Assembly (NCBI RefSeq): GCF_002159765.1
Contig: NZ_NFJH01000008.1
Span: 1 to 64,000 of the forward strand
Direction of reading: 5' to 3'
DNA from: Collinsella sp. An268
GTDB lineage: Bacteria > Actinomycetota > Coriobacteriia > Coriobacteriales > Coriobacteriaceae
DNA length: 64,000 bases
The notes under the pieces are model-generated. The model saw only the letters and a list, made by a program, of their open reading frames with translations, made no database searches and was not told where the DNA came from. The translations under genes were made by a program, and so were the position numbers. This document shows, piece by piece, positions 27,718 through 36,430 of the stretch (its first letter is position 1; each line of letters opens with the position of its first letter).

Positions 27718-28695
27718 TCAGCGCGCCTCCGTCTCGCCCGCAGCGGGGAGCGCGCCCGCAAAGGCGACGGTACCCGTACGATACAGGTCCGCTGCGAACA
27801 CGCCTACCACCACCAGCACGACGATCATACCGATGAGCCCAAGGCCGGCGAGCGCGCCCCAGATGGCGTTCACCGCGTACGAGGCGATGTTCACCACCCC
27901 GTGGAGCATCATGTTGTAACGCAAACGGCCCGTGCGCCAGAAGAGCGCGCCCAGGGCGAGGCCGATGAGAAACGCGTAGCATGTCTGGACGATATTGCCG
28001 TGCAGCAGCCCGAAGAGCGCCGCCTGGATACCGTTTGCCAGCCAGAGCTGCGCTGCCGGCACGCGGCGGGACCGGGCGCGCCAGCGCTCATCGCGCGGGG
28101 CACCCCGCCGCCATGCGGCGCGCCACTCGGGGCAGACGGCACGCAGGGCGAACTCCAGAAGGACGCCGCGGCACATCGTCTCCTCCAGAAGCGGAGCGCC
28201 GAGCCCGACCACCAGCACCGTGATGAGGCTGAAATCCGTCGTGCCCGCCGCCTCCATCGTGTCGCGGTAGTTCTTCATCACCTGAGGCAGAAGGCTCACC
28301 ATGAGTGTGAGCACCACGGAGACGAGCATCTGGATCACGACGCCGAGCAAGGCGAGGGCGACAAGGCGGCGCGCGATCGAGGCCGCGTCGCGCCGCAGCA
28401 GGCCGCGGCGCGCATAGGACACCTGCCTGGGGGTGAGGATGCGCCACCACAACCAGAACAGAAGCGCCGACGCCAGCTGTGAGGCGAGTTGAAACCAGAG
28501 GTCGAACGTGGCGAGCGTTGCAGGATCAGCGATATCGACCTCCGCGCGGTGCGCGACCGTGAGCACGAGCTCGGCCACGGCGAGGTAGGTGCTCCCGCTC
28601 ATGAGGAGATAGGCGCCCACAGCTCCGCAGCAGGCAAGAAGCCAGGGGAAGCCCCGGTACAGACGGGCCGGAACAGAGAGCTCAGAGCGCGCCAT
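27718..28695 (-). CDS. CPBP family intramembrane metalloprotease
   Basis: A multi-helix membrane protein of 325 residues with all three CAAX-protease-like motifs: EETMCRG (Glu171, Glu172, Arg176), FGLLHGN (Phe228, His232) and MMLHGVVN (His265, Asn269). About eight membrane helices are seen. Bacterial members cut membrane-bound substrates or act in bacteriocin immunity and peptide processing. The ATG overlaps the TGA of the DinJ-like gene in an ATGA arrangement, so translation of the two is probably coupled. An Arg-rich insertion (about 190-212) separates motifs 1 and 2. Confidence 0.88.
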   Translation of the reverse strand: MARSELSVPARLYRGFPWLLACCGAVGAYLLMSGSTYLAVAELVLTVAHRAEVDIADPATLATFDLWFQLASQLASALLFWLWWRILTPRQVSYARRGLLRRDAASIARRLVALALLGVVIQMLVSVVLTLMVSLLPQVMKNYRDTMEAAGTTDFSLITVLVVGLGAPLLEETMCRGVLLEFALRAVCPEWRAAWRRGAPRDERWRARSRRVPAAQLWLANGIQAALFGLLHGNIVQTCYAFLIGLALGALFWRTGRLRYNMMLHGVVNIASYAVNAIWGALAGLGLIGMIVVLVVVGVFAADLYRTGTVAFAGALPAAGETEAR

Positions 28696-28949
28696 CAGGA
28701 CGCCTCCTTGAGCTCGGAGCCGTCCGCGAAGGCGCGCGCCGCACCCGGATCGGCGCCGTCTGCCGCCCCCTGGCCAAACGCGCCCGTGGGCGAGATGTCA
28801 AACGGAAAGGTGCCGCACCGGTTGAAGGCGGCGATGAACATGCGGATGGCATTGGAGGGCGTCGTGCCCACGCGCTGGGTCGCCGCCGCGAAGGCTGCCT
28901 TCTCCTGAGGCAGCACCTTCGCGACGACCGGGGTCATGTGTTCTGCCAT
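28695..28949 (-). CDS. DinJ/RelB-type antitoxin without a toxin gene
   Basis: An 84-residue protein with a ribbon-helix-helix type N-terminal half: VVAKVLPQEKAAFAAATQRV, then GTTPSNAIRMFIAAFNRCGT and FPFDIS, the pattern of DinJ antitoxins. The acidic C-terminal tail would normally wrap a YafQ/RelE toxin. No toxin gene follows. Instead the stop codon overlaps the start of a CPBP protease gene. AGGGA precedes the ATG. It may regulate the protease operon rather than neutralise a toxin, which is inference. A relic copy lies at 26688-26866. Confidence 0.8.
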   Translation of the reverse strand: MAEHMTPVVAKVLPQEKAAFAAATQRVGTTPSNAIRMFIAAFNRCGTFPFDISPTGAFGQGAADGADPGAARAFADGSELKEAS

Positions 28950-29062
28950 GGCGGTCCCTCATGCTGTGGCGTTGCTGCGTTTATGGGACGGCGTGCCTGT
29001 TGCACTACGGATTGATGGGTTGCGCGCCGCTCCGTGCTGCGTTTTGGTGCGTTGGTATTACA

Positions 29063-29073
29063 TAGTTTTACTA
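29063..29073 (-). promoter_or_regulatory. Possible operator upstream of the DinJ-CPBP genes
   Basis: TAGTTTTACTA is a palindrome (TAGT/ACTA arms) within the only AT-rich stretch upstream of the antitoxin gene. On the minus strand TATAAC (29075-29080) beside it could be a -10 box. Ribbon-helix-helix antitoxins usually bind such dyads. No clear -35 box is seen. Confidence 0.35.
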
Positions 29074-29158
29074 AGTTATACCCCGCGTGATAGATTACCA
29101 GATTGCGGCAACGGGCACAACCCGCCACCGCGCCTTCTTGCTGCAAAACGTAAGCCTC

Positions 29159-29224
29159 TGTTAGACCACCGGGGATACGGCAAGGAGGCCCCCGGTACCC
29201 GGCAGCATCCACCGTGGTCTAACA
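29159..29224. repeat. 66-bp nested inverted repeat
   Basis: TGTTAGACCAC (29159-29169) and GTGGTCTAACA (29214-29224) are perfect 11-base arms. Inside them CCGGGG and CCCCCGG can form a second stem. Just outside, the similar strings GCAAAACGTAA and GCAAACGTAAA lie on both sides. No T-tract follows on either strand. It may be a small non-autonomous element or a structured part of the DinJ-CPBP leader. Confidence 0.7.
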
Positions 29225-29235
29225 GCGGCAAACGT

Positions 29236-29270
29236 AAAAGAGCGCCCGAGCCGTCTGGCATCGAGCGCTC
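29236..29270 (-). terminator. Terminator of the DEAD-box helicase gene
   Basis: On the minus strand GAGCGC-TCGA-GCC pairs with GGC-TCGG-GCGCTC around AGAC, followed by TTTT. It starts about 32 bases after the helicase stop codon. Confidence 0.85.
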
Positions 29271-29301
29271 GCTTTGCGCACTATGTGATTGGTGGGGAAG
29301 C

Positions 29302-31194
29302 CTAGCGGCGTCCGCCGCGATCCCCCGGGCGGCGTCCGGTGGCGCCGCCGCGCGGCACCCCGACGCTTTTGACGGGACGATCGTGTCCGCCGCGGTTGTC
29401 GCGTCCGCCCGAACGGCCGGAGCGGCTCCGCGTCCGGCGCTCGGAAACCTGGTCGGCGTTGCGCCAATCATGGCTCGGCGCGGGCGCGCTCTCCTGCACG
29501 CGTCGACGCCGAGAGGGGCGCCCGGCAGAAGCGCCAGACGGCTCGCCCGCGCGATGGCGGTCGTGACGCGACCAGTTGGCATGGTCTTGACCCGCCACCA
29601 CGGGCGCCCCCTCCCGCGCGGAGGAGCGGGATGGCGAGGAGGCGCGCTCTTCTTCCACCGCGCGCACGCGCGTGCGCCCGGAGCGCTTAGGGCGCGCCGG
29701 CCGCGGCTTCTCCTCCCTCGGGGAGCGCTCGTCATCCGCAGGCGTCTCCGTACGGCGCGCCGAGTCCTTACCGCGCCGCCGCGCAGTCGGCGCATCCGTC
29801 CCTTGCGACGATGATGCGGCCGGGGACTCCTGCTTCTGCACCGGCGACGCGGACGGGGCCTTCGGCTTTCCCTTACCGCGCTTAGACGTGGACTTCCCGC
29901 GCTTCGTCTTCTTCTTGGCGGGATGGGCCGCCGGCACGCGCGCCGGGTCGACCGCGGGCGGGTTCTCCCCCACCACAAGGCCGTGCGGATCGAAGAGCTC
30001 CGCCGTCTTGCCCATCAGGGCCTCGATGGCGAAGAACTCGTCGACGTCGCGCTCCGTCACCAGCGTGAGCGCCCAACCGAGCTCGCCGGCGCGGCCCGTG
30101 CGACCGATGCGGTGGATGTAATCGGTCGGCTCCTCCGGCACATCGAAGTTCACCACGTAGCGCACGTCGGTGATGTCGATGCCGCGGGCGAGCACATCGG
30201 TTGCCACCAGCACGTCGCAGGCGCCGCTGCGAAACGCCTCGAGCGCGCGCTCGCGCTGCGCCTGGCTGCGGTTGCCGTGGATGGGCTGCGCCTTGATGCC
30301 CGCGCGGTTGAGGCGGCGGCAGCATGCGTCGGCACGGTGCTTCGTGCGGGTGAAGACGATGACGCGGCTCGCGCCCTCGCGCTTGAGCACCTCGGCGAGC
30401 AGCGCGTTTTTGGCCTCGAGCGAAACGGGCAGCACGTACTGGTCGACGGTATCGGCCGTCGCCGTGGCAGGGGCGATCTCGACGCGCGCGGGATCGCGCA
30501 CCAAATCGGTGATGGACCCCACCGCCGCCTCATCGAGCGTGGCGGAGAACAGGAGCGTCTGGCGCTCGGCGGGCGTGCACCCCACGATCTTGCGGACGGC
30601 CGGCAGAAAGCCCATGTCGAGCATGCGGTCTGCCTCGTCGAGCACGAGCACGGCGACCTCGGAGAGATTCGCCGCGCCCTGGTCAATGAGATCGACCAGG
30701 CGCCCCGGCGTGGCGACGAGCACGTCGCATCCGCGCTTGAGCGCGCTGATCTGCGGGTTGTAGGAGAGGCCGCCCACCACCGTCACCGCCGTGTGCTGCG
30801 TGCGGCGGGCGATCTTGGCAGCGACCTCGTCGATTTGCTGGGCGAGCTCGCGCGTGGGCGTGATGATGAGCATGAGGGGACCGCGACCGGCGGCCTCCTT
30901 GCGCGCGCGGTTGCGGGAGCGGCGCGGCGCGTCACCCTCCGCAGGGGCCGGGGCCACATGGCCCAAACGATCAAGGGCGGGCAGCAGGAACGCGGCTGTC
31001 TTGCCGGTACCGGTCTGCGCCGCCGCGAGCAGGTCGCGCCCCGCGAGCACCTGGGGGATGGCCGCGGCCTGCACGGGCGTGGGCGCCTCGTAGCCCAGAT
31101 CGCGCACGGCGGCGAGCGTCGCTCGGGACAGCCCGAGCCCACCGAATCCCTCGGCCTCTGCCGCAGCGCGCGGCGTGTGTTCAGTTGTAGTCAT
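29302..31194 (-). CDS. DEAD-box RNA helicase (RhlE/CsdA-like) with long basic tail
   Basis: ATP-dependent RNA helicase of 630 residues. The core (about 15-390) has the Q motif [20 protein letters not shown], Walker [28 protein letters not shown], the DEAD box [16 protein letters not shown] (FSATLDEA), [11 protein letters not shown] and [10 protein letters not shown]. The remaining ~220 residues are rich in Arg, Lys, Ser and Gly, with [12 protein letters not shown]-type repeats that would bind RNA. A similar tail is common in actinobacterial members. The start at 31194 (MTTTEHTP) is preferred over the longer frame because the conserved part begins right after it. Its ribosome site is weak. Confidence 0.92.
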   Translation of the reverse strand: MTTTEHTPRAAAEAEGFGGLGLSRATLAAVRDLGYEAPTPVQAAAIPQVLAGRDLLAAAQTGTGKTAAFLLPALDRLGHVAPAPAEGDAPRRSRNRARKEAAGRGPLMLIITPTRELAQQIDEVAAKIARRTQHTAVTVVGGLSYNPQISALKRGCDVLVATPGRLVDLIDQGAANLSEVAVLVLDEADRMLDMGFLPAVRKIVGCTPAERQTLLFSATLDEAAVGSITDLVRDPARVEIAPATATADTVDQYVLPVSLEAKNALLAEVLKREGASRVIVFTRTKHRADACCRRLNRAGIKAQPIHGNRSQAQRERALEAFRSGACDVLVATDVLARGIDITDVRYVVNFDVPEEPTDYIHRIGRTGRAGELGWALTLVTERDVDEFFAIEALMGKTAELFDPHGLVVGENPPAVDPARVPAAHPAKKKTKRGKSTSKRGKGKPKAPSASPVQKQESPAASSSQGTDAPTARRRGKDSARRTETPADDERSPREEKPRPARPKRSGRTRVRAVEEERASSPSRSSAREGAPVVAGQDHANWSRHDRHRAGEPSGASAGRPSRRRRVQESAPAPSHDWRNADQVSERRTRSRSGRSGGRDNRGGHDRPVKSVGVPRGGATGRRPGDRGGRR

Positions 31195-31629
31195 AGAGTT
31201 GCATTTCCATTCTGGGCGCCATCGACCCGCGAGGGGACGCAGGGCGCCGCAAAGCACCAGGGTTATCTTGTCGTGGGCGGTACGCGCAAAACGGGCACAT
31301 GCCCGACTGGAGCAGACGCGCGGGAGCAGAACCGCCGTCGGTAAGTATAGGGTTTTGCGGGGAGCGGCACCGATGGCCGGCCCCGTACGCACGCAAACCC
31401 CATCATGCGCCACCGCGTGCCCAACCCGCTATTCACCTGCGTCGCAGCATAGCCACGGCCGTCTGGCGGGACCTATTGACGAGGGCGGAATACCGATTTC
31501 TCCCGTATAATGGGATACACCCCACCCCCCGGGGGTATATGATGGAGCAGGCAACCATGTCCGGGGATGCAGCGCGGCGCGCGAACGCCGTGCCCCGCAC
31601 CCGCACCATATCCACCGAGGAGGAACCGT
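31195..31629. other. Divergent promoter region of helicase and copper operon
   Basis: No gene is seen here. On the minus strand TTGCGC and GATAAC with a 16-base spacer (about 31269-31296) could drive the helicase. GGGTTTTGCG (about 31351) and CGCAAACCCC (about 31385) form a loose inverted repeat. The right end carries the copper operon promoter and CsoR-type operator. Confidence 0.45.
31506..31540 (+). promoter_or_regulatory. copA promoter with CsoR-type operator
   Basis: TATAAT at 31506-31511 is a perfect -10 box. Right after it, 31515-31540 reads ATACACCCC, ACCCCC, C, GGGGGTATAT. The GC-rich dyad flanked by ATAC/GTAT is the form of CsoR operators. It covers the expected transcription start, so bound CsoR would block initiation. 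The nearest -35 match TTGACG (31476-31481) is 24 bases from the -10, longer than normal. Confidence 0.75.
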
Positions 31630-33984
31630 ATGGCACACGAATGCTTCGATGTGGGCGGCATGACCTGCGCGGCATGCCAGGCCCACGTTGAGAAAGCGGT
31701 CGAAAGGCTTGACGGCGTCGACAGCGTCGCCGTCAACCTGCTCTCCGGCTCGATGACCGTTGATTTCGACGACAGCGTCCTCACGGAGGACGACATCTGC
31801 ACCGCCGTCGACCGCGCGGGGTACTCCGCCTCCCCCCAGGGGGGTCCTGCCGTCGCCGCCGCCCCGGGCGCGCCCGTGCGCGCCGCCAAGCTCGAGTCCC
31901 CCACCAAGAAGCTCGAGGCGACGGCGCGCGCCATGAAGCACCGCCTCATCATCTCGCTCGTCTTCTGGGTTCCGCTCTTCTACATCGGTATGGGCCACAT
32001 GCTCGGATGGCCCGTGCCCGCCGTCTTCGCGGACCCCGCGCACGCCATGACGCTCGCCCTGACCGAGCTCGTGCTCGTGCTGCCCATCATGTACGTGAAC
32101 CGCGCCTATTTTGAGAACGGCTTCAAGTCGCTCTGGCACCGCGCCCCCACCATGGACGCGCTTATCGCCATCGGCTCCGCGGCGAGCGCCGCGTGGTCGG
32201 TCTACGCGATGTTCCTCATGGCAGACGCGCTCTCCGCCGGCACCGCGTCCGGCGTGCACGCCGCGCACGTCCTCGCCATGGACAACCTCTATATCGAGAG
32301 CGCCGGCACCATCCTGTCGCTCGTCACGGTGGGCAAGTACCTCGAGACGCGCAGCAAATCCAAAACGGGAGGGGCGCTCGAGAAGCTCATCGACCTCGCA
32401 CCCAAGCGCGCGACCGTCGTCGAGGAGGACGGCACCGAGACCGAGGTCGCCGTCGAGACCATCCAGCTCGGCCAGACCGTGCTCGTGCGCCCCGGGGAGT
32501 CGATTCCCGTCGACGGCATCGTGCTCGAGGGAAGCTCCGCCGTGGACGAGAGCGCGCTCACCGGCGAGTCCATCCCGCAGGAGAAGCATCCCGGCGACAC
32601 TGTCAACGCCGCCACCATCAACCGAACGGGGTCGTTCACCTTCCGCGCCACGCGTGTGGGCACCGACACCGCCCTCGCCAAGATCATCCGGCTCGTGGAG
32701 GACGCCAACGCCACCAAGGCGCCCATCGCGCGCATCGCCGACCAGGTCGCGGGCGTCTTTGTGCCGGTGGTGCTCGGCATCTCGGCCGTTACGTTTGTCG
32801 CGTGGATGATCGTGACGGGCAACGTCAACGAGGCCCTCACCGCCGCCGTGGCGGTGGTGGTGATTAGCTGCCCGTGCGCGCTCGGGCTCGCCACGCCCGT
32901 GGCCATCATGGTGGGCACCGGCAAGGGCGCTGAGATGGGCGTACTCTTTAAGAGCGCCGAGGCCCTTGAGACCCTGCACAAGGTGAGCGTGGTGGTGCTC
33001 GACAAGACGGGCACCGTGACGGAGGGGCGCCCACAGGTAACCGACGTCATCCCTGCGCGGCGCGCCGACGGCACGCCGGTGATGAGTGAGAAGGCGCTCA
33101 TGAAGCTCGCCGCCGCGCTCGAGCGCAGAAGCGAGCACCCGCTCGCCGAGGCCATCATGGCGCGCGCCGACGAGATGGGCATCGTCGCGCGCGTGGTGAA
33201 CGACTTCGCCGCCGTGCCGGGACGCGGCGTGACGGCCCGTGAGGGCGAGAGCACCATCGCCGCCGGCAACGCGCAGCTCATGGCCGAGCTCGGCATCGAG
33301 GTGCCCGAAGACGAGCGCGCCGCCTTCGCCCGCGCCGGCAAGACGCCGCTCTTCTTTGCCCGCAACGGCGAGCTCGCCGGCACCATCGCCGTGGCAGACC
33401 AGGTGAAGCCCACAAGCGCCGCCGCCATCCGGGCCCTGGGCGCGCTCGGGGTCAAGACCGTCATGCTCACGGGCGACAACGCGCTCACCGCAGAGGCCAT
33501 CGCCCGGCGCGTCGGCATCGGGCAGGTCATCGCCGACGTCATGCCGGCCGACAAGGAGCGCCACGTGCGCGAGCTCGAGGAGACGGGCGCGACCGTGGCC
33601 ATGGTGGGCGACGGCATCAACGACTCGCCCGCGCTCGCCCGCGCCGATGTGGGGCTCGCCATCGGAGCGGGCGCCGACATCGCCAAGGAGGGCGCCGACG
33701 TGGTCCTCATGAGAAGCGACCTGCTCGACGTGGCGCGCGCCATCGAGCTCTCGCGCGCCGTCATCCGCAACATCAAGCAGGACCTCTTCTGGGCCCTCTT
33801 CTACAACGCCTGCGGCATCCCGCTCGCGGCCGGCGTGTTCTTCCCCATCCTGGGCTGGCAGCTCTCGCCCATGTTCGGGGCGGCGGCCATGAGCCTGTCG
33901 TCGGTGTGCGTGTGCACCAACGCGCTGCGCCTGAGGGGCTTCCGCCCCCGCGTGACCGACCGCATCGCCGGCGAGCGGGCGTAG
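31630..33984 (+). CDS. copA: Copper-exporting P-type ATPase
   Basis: P1B-type ATPase that pumps Cu(I) out of the cell. The 784-residue product has one N-terminal metal-binding domain with [16 protein letters not shown] (9-24), membrane helices, the actuator TGES ([10 protein letters not shown]), the transmembrane metal site [11 protein letters not shown], the phosphorylation site DKTGTVTEG, the HP motif SEHPLAEAI, and [16 protein letters not shown]. The frame is open upstream, but GAGGAGGAA before the ATG at 31630 decides the start. It heads the operon copA-copZ-csoR behind a CsoR-type operator. Confidence 0.95.
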   Translation: MAHECFDVGGMTCAACQAHVEKAVERLDGVDSVAVNLLSGSMTVDFDDSVLTEDDICTAVDRAGYSASPQGGPAVAAAPGAPVRAAKLESPTKKLEATARAMKHRLIISLVFWVPLFYIGMGHMLGWPVPAVFADPAHAMTLALTELVLVLPIMYVNRAYFENGFKSLWHRAPTMDALIAIGSAASAAWSVYAMFLMADALSAGTASGVHAAHVLAMDNLYIESAGTILSLVTVGKYLETRSKSKTGGALEKLIDLAPKRATVVEEDGTETEVAVETIQLGQTVLVRPGESIPVDGIVLEGSSAVDESALTGESIPQEKHPGDTVNAATINRTGSFTFRATRVGTDTALAKIIRLVEDANATKAPIARIADQVAGVFVPVVLGISAVTFVAWMIVTGNVNEALTAAVAVVVISCPCALGLATPVAIMVGTGKGAEMGVLFKSAEALETLHKVSVVVLDKTGTVTEGRPQVTDVIPARRADGTPVMSEKALMKLAAALERRSEHPLAEAIMARADEMGIVARVVNDFAAVPGRGVTAREGESTIAAGNAQLMAELGIEVPEDERAAFARAGKTPLFFARNGELAGTIAVADQVKPTSAAAIRALGALGVKTVMLTGDNALTAEAIARRVGIGQVIADVMPADKERHVRELEETGATVAMVGDGINDSPALARADVGLAIGAGADIAKEGADVVLMRSDLLDVARAIELSRAVIRNIKQDLFWALFYNACGIPLAAGVFFPILGWQLSPMFGAAAMSLSSVCVCTNALRLRGFRPRVTDRIAGERA

Positions 33985-34081
33985 GCGGCCGACGCGCGGC
34001 CGCCGCGGCGCGCACCGCGGCGGACGCGTATCATCGGGTATACCGGACGGCGAGCCCGTCCCCTACAGAAAGGATCTGACC

Positions 34082-34303
34082 ATGAACTACACCATCAAGA
34101 CCGAGGGCCTCCACTGCGGCCACTGCGACGCCTCCGTCGAGACCGAGCTCATGAAGGTCGCGGGCGTGACGGACGCCGACGCCGACCACGAGACCAACAC
34201 GGTCACCGTGGAATGCGACGGCGAGGTCGCCCCCGAGGCGCTCGAGGCGGCCGTCTGCGCCGCGGGCGACGCCTTCAAGGTCGTCTCCATCACCGCTGCG
34301 TAG
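34082..34303 (+). CDS. copZ: Copper chaperone CopZ-like protein
   Basis: A 73-residue heavy-metal-associated domain protein. The metal site is GLHCGHCDASVE (9-20), with Cys12 and Cys15. The usual Met-Thr before the first Cys is replaced by Leu-His, a variant also seen in other CopZ-like proteins. The rest gives the beta-alpha-beta-beta-alpha-beta pattern. AGAAAGGA precedes the ATG. It lies 97 bases after copA and one base before csoR. It would hand Cu(I) to CopA. Confidence 0.9.
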   Translation: MNYTIKTEGLHCGHCDASVETELMKVAGVTDADADHETNTVTVECDGEVAPEALEAAVCAAGDAFKVVSITAA

Positions 34304-34304
34304 C

Positions 34305-34577
34305 ATGCAGGCGGACACCGACAAGACGCTCCGGCTCCTGCGCACCGCGCGCGGGCAGATCGACGGCATCATCCGCATGGTCGAGGCCGACCGCTACTGC
34401 ATCGACATATCGACCCAGCTCATGGCCACCCAGTCGATCCTCGCCCGCATCAACGCCGACGTGCTGAAGGCCCACCTCGAGCACTGCGTCGCCGGCGCGC
34501 TGGAATCGGGCACGCCCGCGGAGAAGGCCGAGAAGCTCGACGAGATCGAGCGCGTCATCGACAAACTGGCGAAGTAG
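34305..34577 (+). CDS. csoR: Copper-sensing repressor CsoR
   Basis: A 90-residue, all-helical repressor that leaves DNA when it binds Cu(I). The ligand set of the family is present: Cys32 (DRYCIDIS), His57 or His60 and Cys61 in LKAHLEHCV. The N-terminal helix TLRLLRTARGQIDGIIRMVE (8-27) is typical. The start ATG comes one base after the copZ stop with no separate ribosome site, so it is probably translated by coupling. Its likely target is the dyad at 31515-31540, which gives a closed feedback loop. Confidence 0.92.
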   Translation: MQADTDKTLRLLRTARGQIDGIIRMVEADRYCIDISTQLMATQSILARINADVLKAHLEHCVAGALESGTPAEKAEKLDEIERVIDKLAK

Positions 34578-34613
34578 CGCCTCCGGGAGTGTGCGCGCTT
34601 GCGCTTTCGCACC

Positions 34614-34770
34614 CTCAAGTCGGTTATGAGCGTAAAGGGCGCCGTACGGCGAAGAGCAGGTAGAAGCTCATTTGAACAAAGCTTCTACCTGCTCTTTCTT
34701 TATTGCGACTTGCCTTATCAACCGCGGCTCACGACGGGCACCGATCTTTTACGCTCATAAACGACTTGAG
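34614..34770. mobile_element. MITE-like element with 23-bp terminal inverted repeats
   Basis: CTCAAGTCGGTTATGAGCGT-AAA at 34614-34636 and its complement at 34748-34770 match in 22 of 23 positions. Between them lies a perfect hairpin with 16-base arms (34652-34667 and 34681-34696) followed by TCTTTATT. The 157 bases code for nothing. The form fits a miniature inverted-repeat element. A clear target duplication was not found. Confidence 0.65.
34652..34696. terminator. Strong hairpin, probable two-way terminator
   Basis: AAGAGCAGGTAGAAGC and GCTTCTACCTGCTCTT are perfect 16-base arms with a 13-base loop. TCTTTATT follows on the plus strand and a TTCGCC tract on the minus. It lies between the convergent csoR and nitroreductase genes and so may end both transcripts. 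Confidence 0.8.
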
Positions 34771-34827
34771 CACGCTTCGGCGTCCGTGCGCGAGCGCGCA
34801 TGAACGGCGCCGCGAGACGGAACTACC

Positions 34828-35346
34828 CTATTCCGCCCAGAATACGCGGCCCTCGCGGCGCGGCTTGGTCTCGGAGCTCTGCGCCGGCCATCCGAGGATG
34901 CAGTTGCCGATGCCCTCGTAATCGCCCTCGACGCCGAGGTCGGCGAGCAGCTGCTTGAACTCCGGCTGGTCAAAGACCTCCTTCGCGCGGTGGATCCAGC
35001 AGCTCCCAAGACCGAGCGTGTGCGCCGCGTTCATGAGGTTACCCATCACGAGCGAACCGTCGTAGATGTAGGTGGGCACGTCGCGCGGGGCGAGCACCAC
35101 GAGCACAACGGGTGCACCGTAGAACGGGTCGCCGTCGCCGCCCATGACGGCGGCGTTGGCAGCCGAGAGGCGGTCGCGGAGCGCTCGGTCGGTCACCGCG
35201 ACGATGATGGGAGACTGGCGGCCCATGCCGCTCGGCGCCCAGAGGCCCGCCTCGATAACCTGTTCGATGAGCTCGCGCGGGACGGGTCTGTCCTCGTACG
35301 CGCGCACGCTCCTGCGCTCCTCAAGCGCCTTGATGATGTCGTTCAT
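34828..35346 (-). CDS. Nitroreductase family protein
   Basis: FMN-dependent oxidoreductase of 172 residues. The N-terminal RRSVRAYEDRPVPRELIEQV (11-30) is the FMN-phosphate motif, followed by AGLWAPSGMGRQSP (33-46). The C-terminal part holds LGLGSCWIHRAKEVF (about 113-127) and GWPAQSSETKPRRE, the usual end of the fold. The substrate cannot be told from sequence. AAGGGAG precedes the ATG at 35346. It is a single gene, convergent with the copper operon. Confidence 0.9.
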   Translation of the reverse strand: MNDIIKALEERRSVRAYEDRPVPRELIEQVIEAGLWAPSGMGRQSPIIVAVTDRALRDRLSAANAAVMGGDGDPFYGAPVVLVVLAPRDVPTYIYDGSLVMGNLMNAAHTLGLGSCWIHRAKEVFDQPEFKQLLADLGVEGDYEGIGNCILGWPAQSSETKPRREGRVFWAE

Positions 35347-35429
35347 GCGAAACTCCCTTCAAATCCGCTACGCATTTGCTCGTTTCTTACCCCATGGGCG
35401 CGTTTTGAGCCGCCCGGGCGAACCGCGCA

Positions 35430-36218
35430 TCAGAACAGACACGCCTCGATGACGTCACGCCCGCGCAGCGCAGCGAGCCACCGCGCAGGAATCGCGTTGG
35501 CACCGTAGACGATGCCTGCGAGCGCGCCCGCCACGGCCGCGGTGGTGTCGGTGTCGTCGCCCAGATTCACCGCGGCGCGTACGCAGTCCGCGTAGGTTGA
35601 GGTTGTGAGCAGACACCAGAGCGCCGTCTCGAAGGTGTCGCGCACAAATCCGCTCGAGCGGACCTCCGCCCGCGGGCGCGCCGCCAGCACGCCGGCGTCT
35701 GGAATCGCATCGCACGGGGCGACCCCGCGCGCAAGCGTGCGCGCGATATGAACGAGCGATACGCAGAGCCCGGTCGACGTGGGATGGGCGTGCGTGATGG
35801 CCGAGACCGCACGAACCTCGTCGTCGGTCGCGTCCGTGAAGGCGAGGGGCACCGTGCGCATGAGCGACCCGTTGCCGTTATCCCACTCCCCCGCGCAGCC
35901 ATACCCCTGGTCAAGGGCGCGGGCGCATGCCCCGCCGATGTCAAAGAGCCCATCGACGGTGTAGGCGCCCTCCCGGTACCACCTCACAAAGCGTTGCCGA
36001 ATGTCCTCGGTGTCGATGTGACCGAGCTCCCGGAAGCTATCGCAGATACAAAGCGCCATGGAGGTGTCGTCGCTCCACGTTCCCGCAGGCTGATGGTGCG
36101 AACCGAAGCCAACCATGTCCGTACAGGAAAACGTGTCCCGCGCGCGGAACTCGTATGGCACGCCGAGTGCGTCCGCCACCGCCTGTCCCAAGATGCAATC
36201 CCTAAGCGTCGCCGTCAT
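35430..36218 (-). CDS. ADP-ribosylglycohydrolase family protein
   Basis: Removes ADP-ribose from proteins or small molecules with two Mg ions. The product from this start has 262 residues. Metal motifs are GTWSDDTSMALCICDSF (about 47-63), HPTSTG, and LGDDTDTTAAVAGALAGI near the C-terminus, where the paired Asp residues bind the metals. The open frame extends 62 codons upstream in a non-conserved stretch, while a G-rich site precedes this ATG. A macro-domain protein at 61650-62711 suggests that ADP-ribose turnover matters in this organism. Confidence 0.88.
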   Translation of the reverse strand: MTATLRDCILGQAVADALGVPYEFRARDTFSCTDMVGFGSHHQPAGTWSDDTSMALCICDSFRELGHIDTEDIRQRFVRWYREGAYTVDGLFDIGGACARALDQGYGCAGEWDNGNGSLMRTVPLAFTDATDDEVRAVSAITHAHPTSTGLCVSLVHIARTLARGVAPCDAIPDAGVLAARPRAEVRSSGFVRDTFETALWCLLTTSTYADCVRAAVNLGDDTDTTAAVAGALAGIVYGANAIPARWLAALRGRDVIEACLF

Positions 36219-36430
36219 ATCGCCCCCCGACATCGCGATGGAACTTCCGAGCGCGTACGTTGCCCCACTGCTCGTGATGGCATCATTATAAGAATGAGCC
36301 CGATCCGTGCGCGCAAAGCCCGCTCGGCACCGCAGGCGCGCTGCGGCGCCAGGGCCTTCCGCACCCATGTGCGGCGAGACCTTGCGGCCGCAGGCACGCG
36401 CCACCAGGCAAGCAACCGTAAGGAGCAGCC

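Larger units (their letters stand above)
28950..29301. other. Intergenic region with promoter-like dyad and two hairpins
   Basis: No gene is seen in these 352 bases. From the antitoxin side they hold an AT-rich promoter-like stretch (29053-29090), the nested inverted repeat at 29159-29224, and the helicase terminator at 29236-29270. I searched for a T-box or known riboswitch pattern and found none. Confidence 0.5.

Noticed and set aside
28950-29301. T-box riboswitch
   Set aside because: No T-box consensus or tRNA-anticodon stem pattern was found, and the downstream genes are not aminoacyl-tRNA or amino-acid genes.
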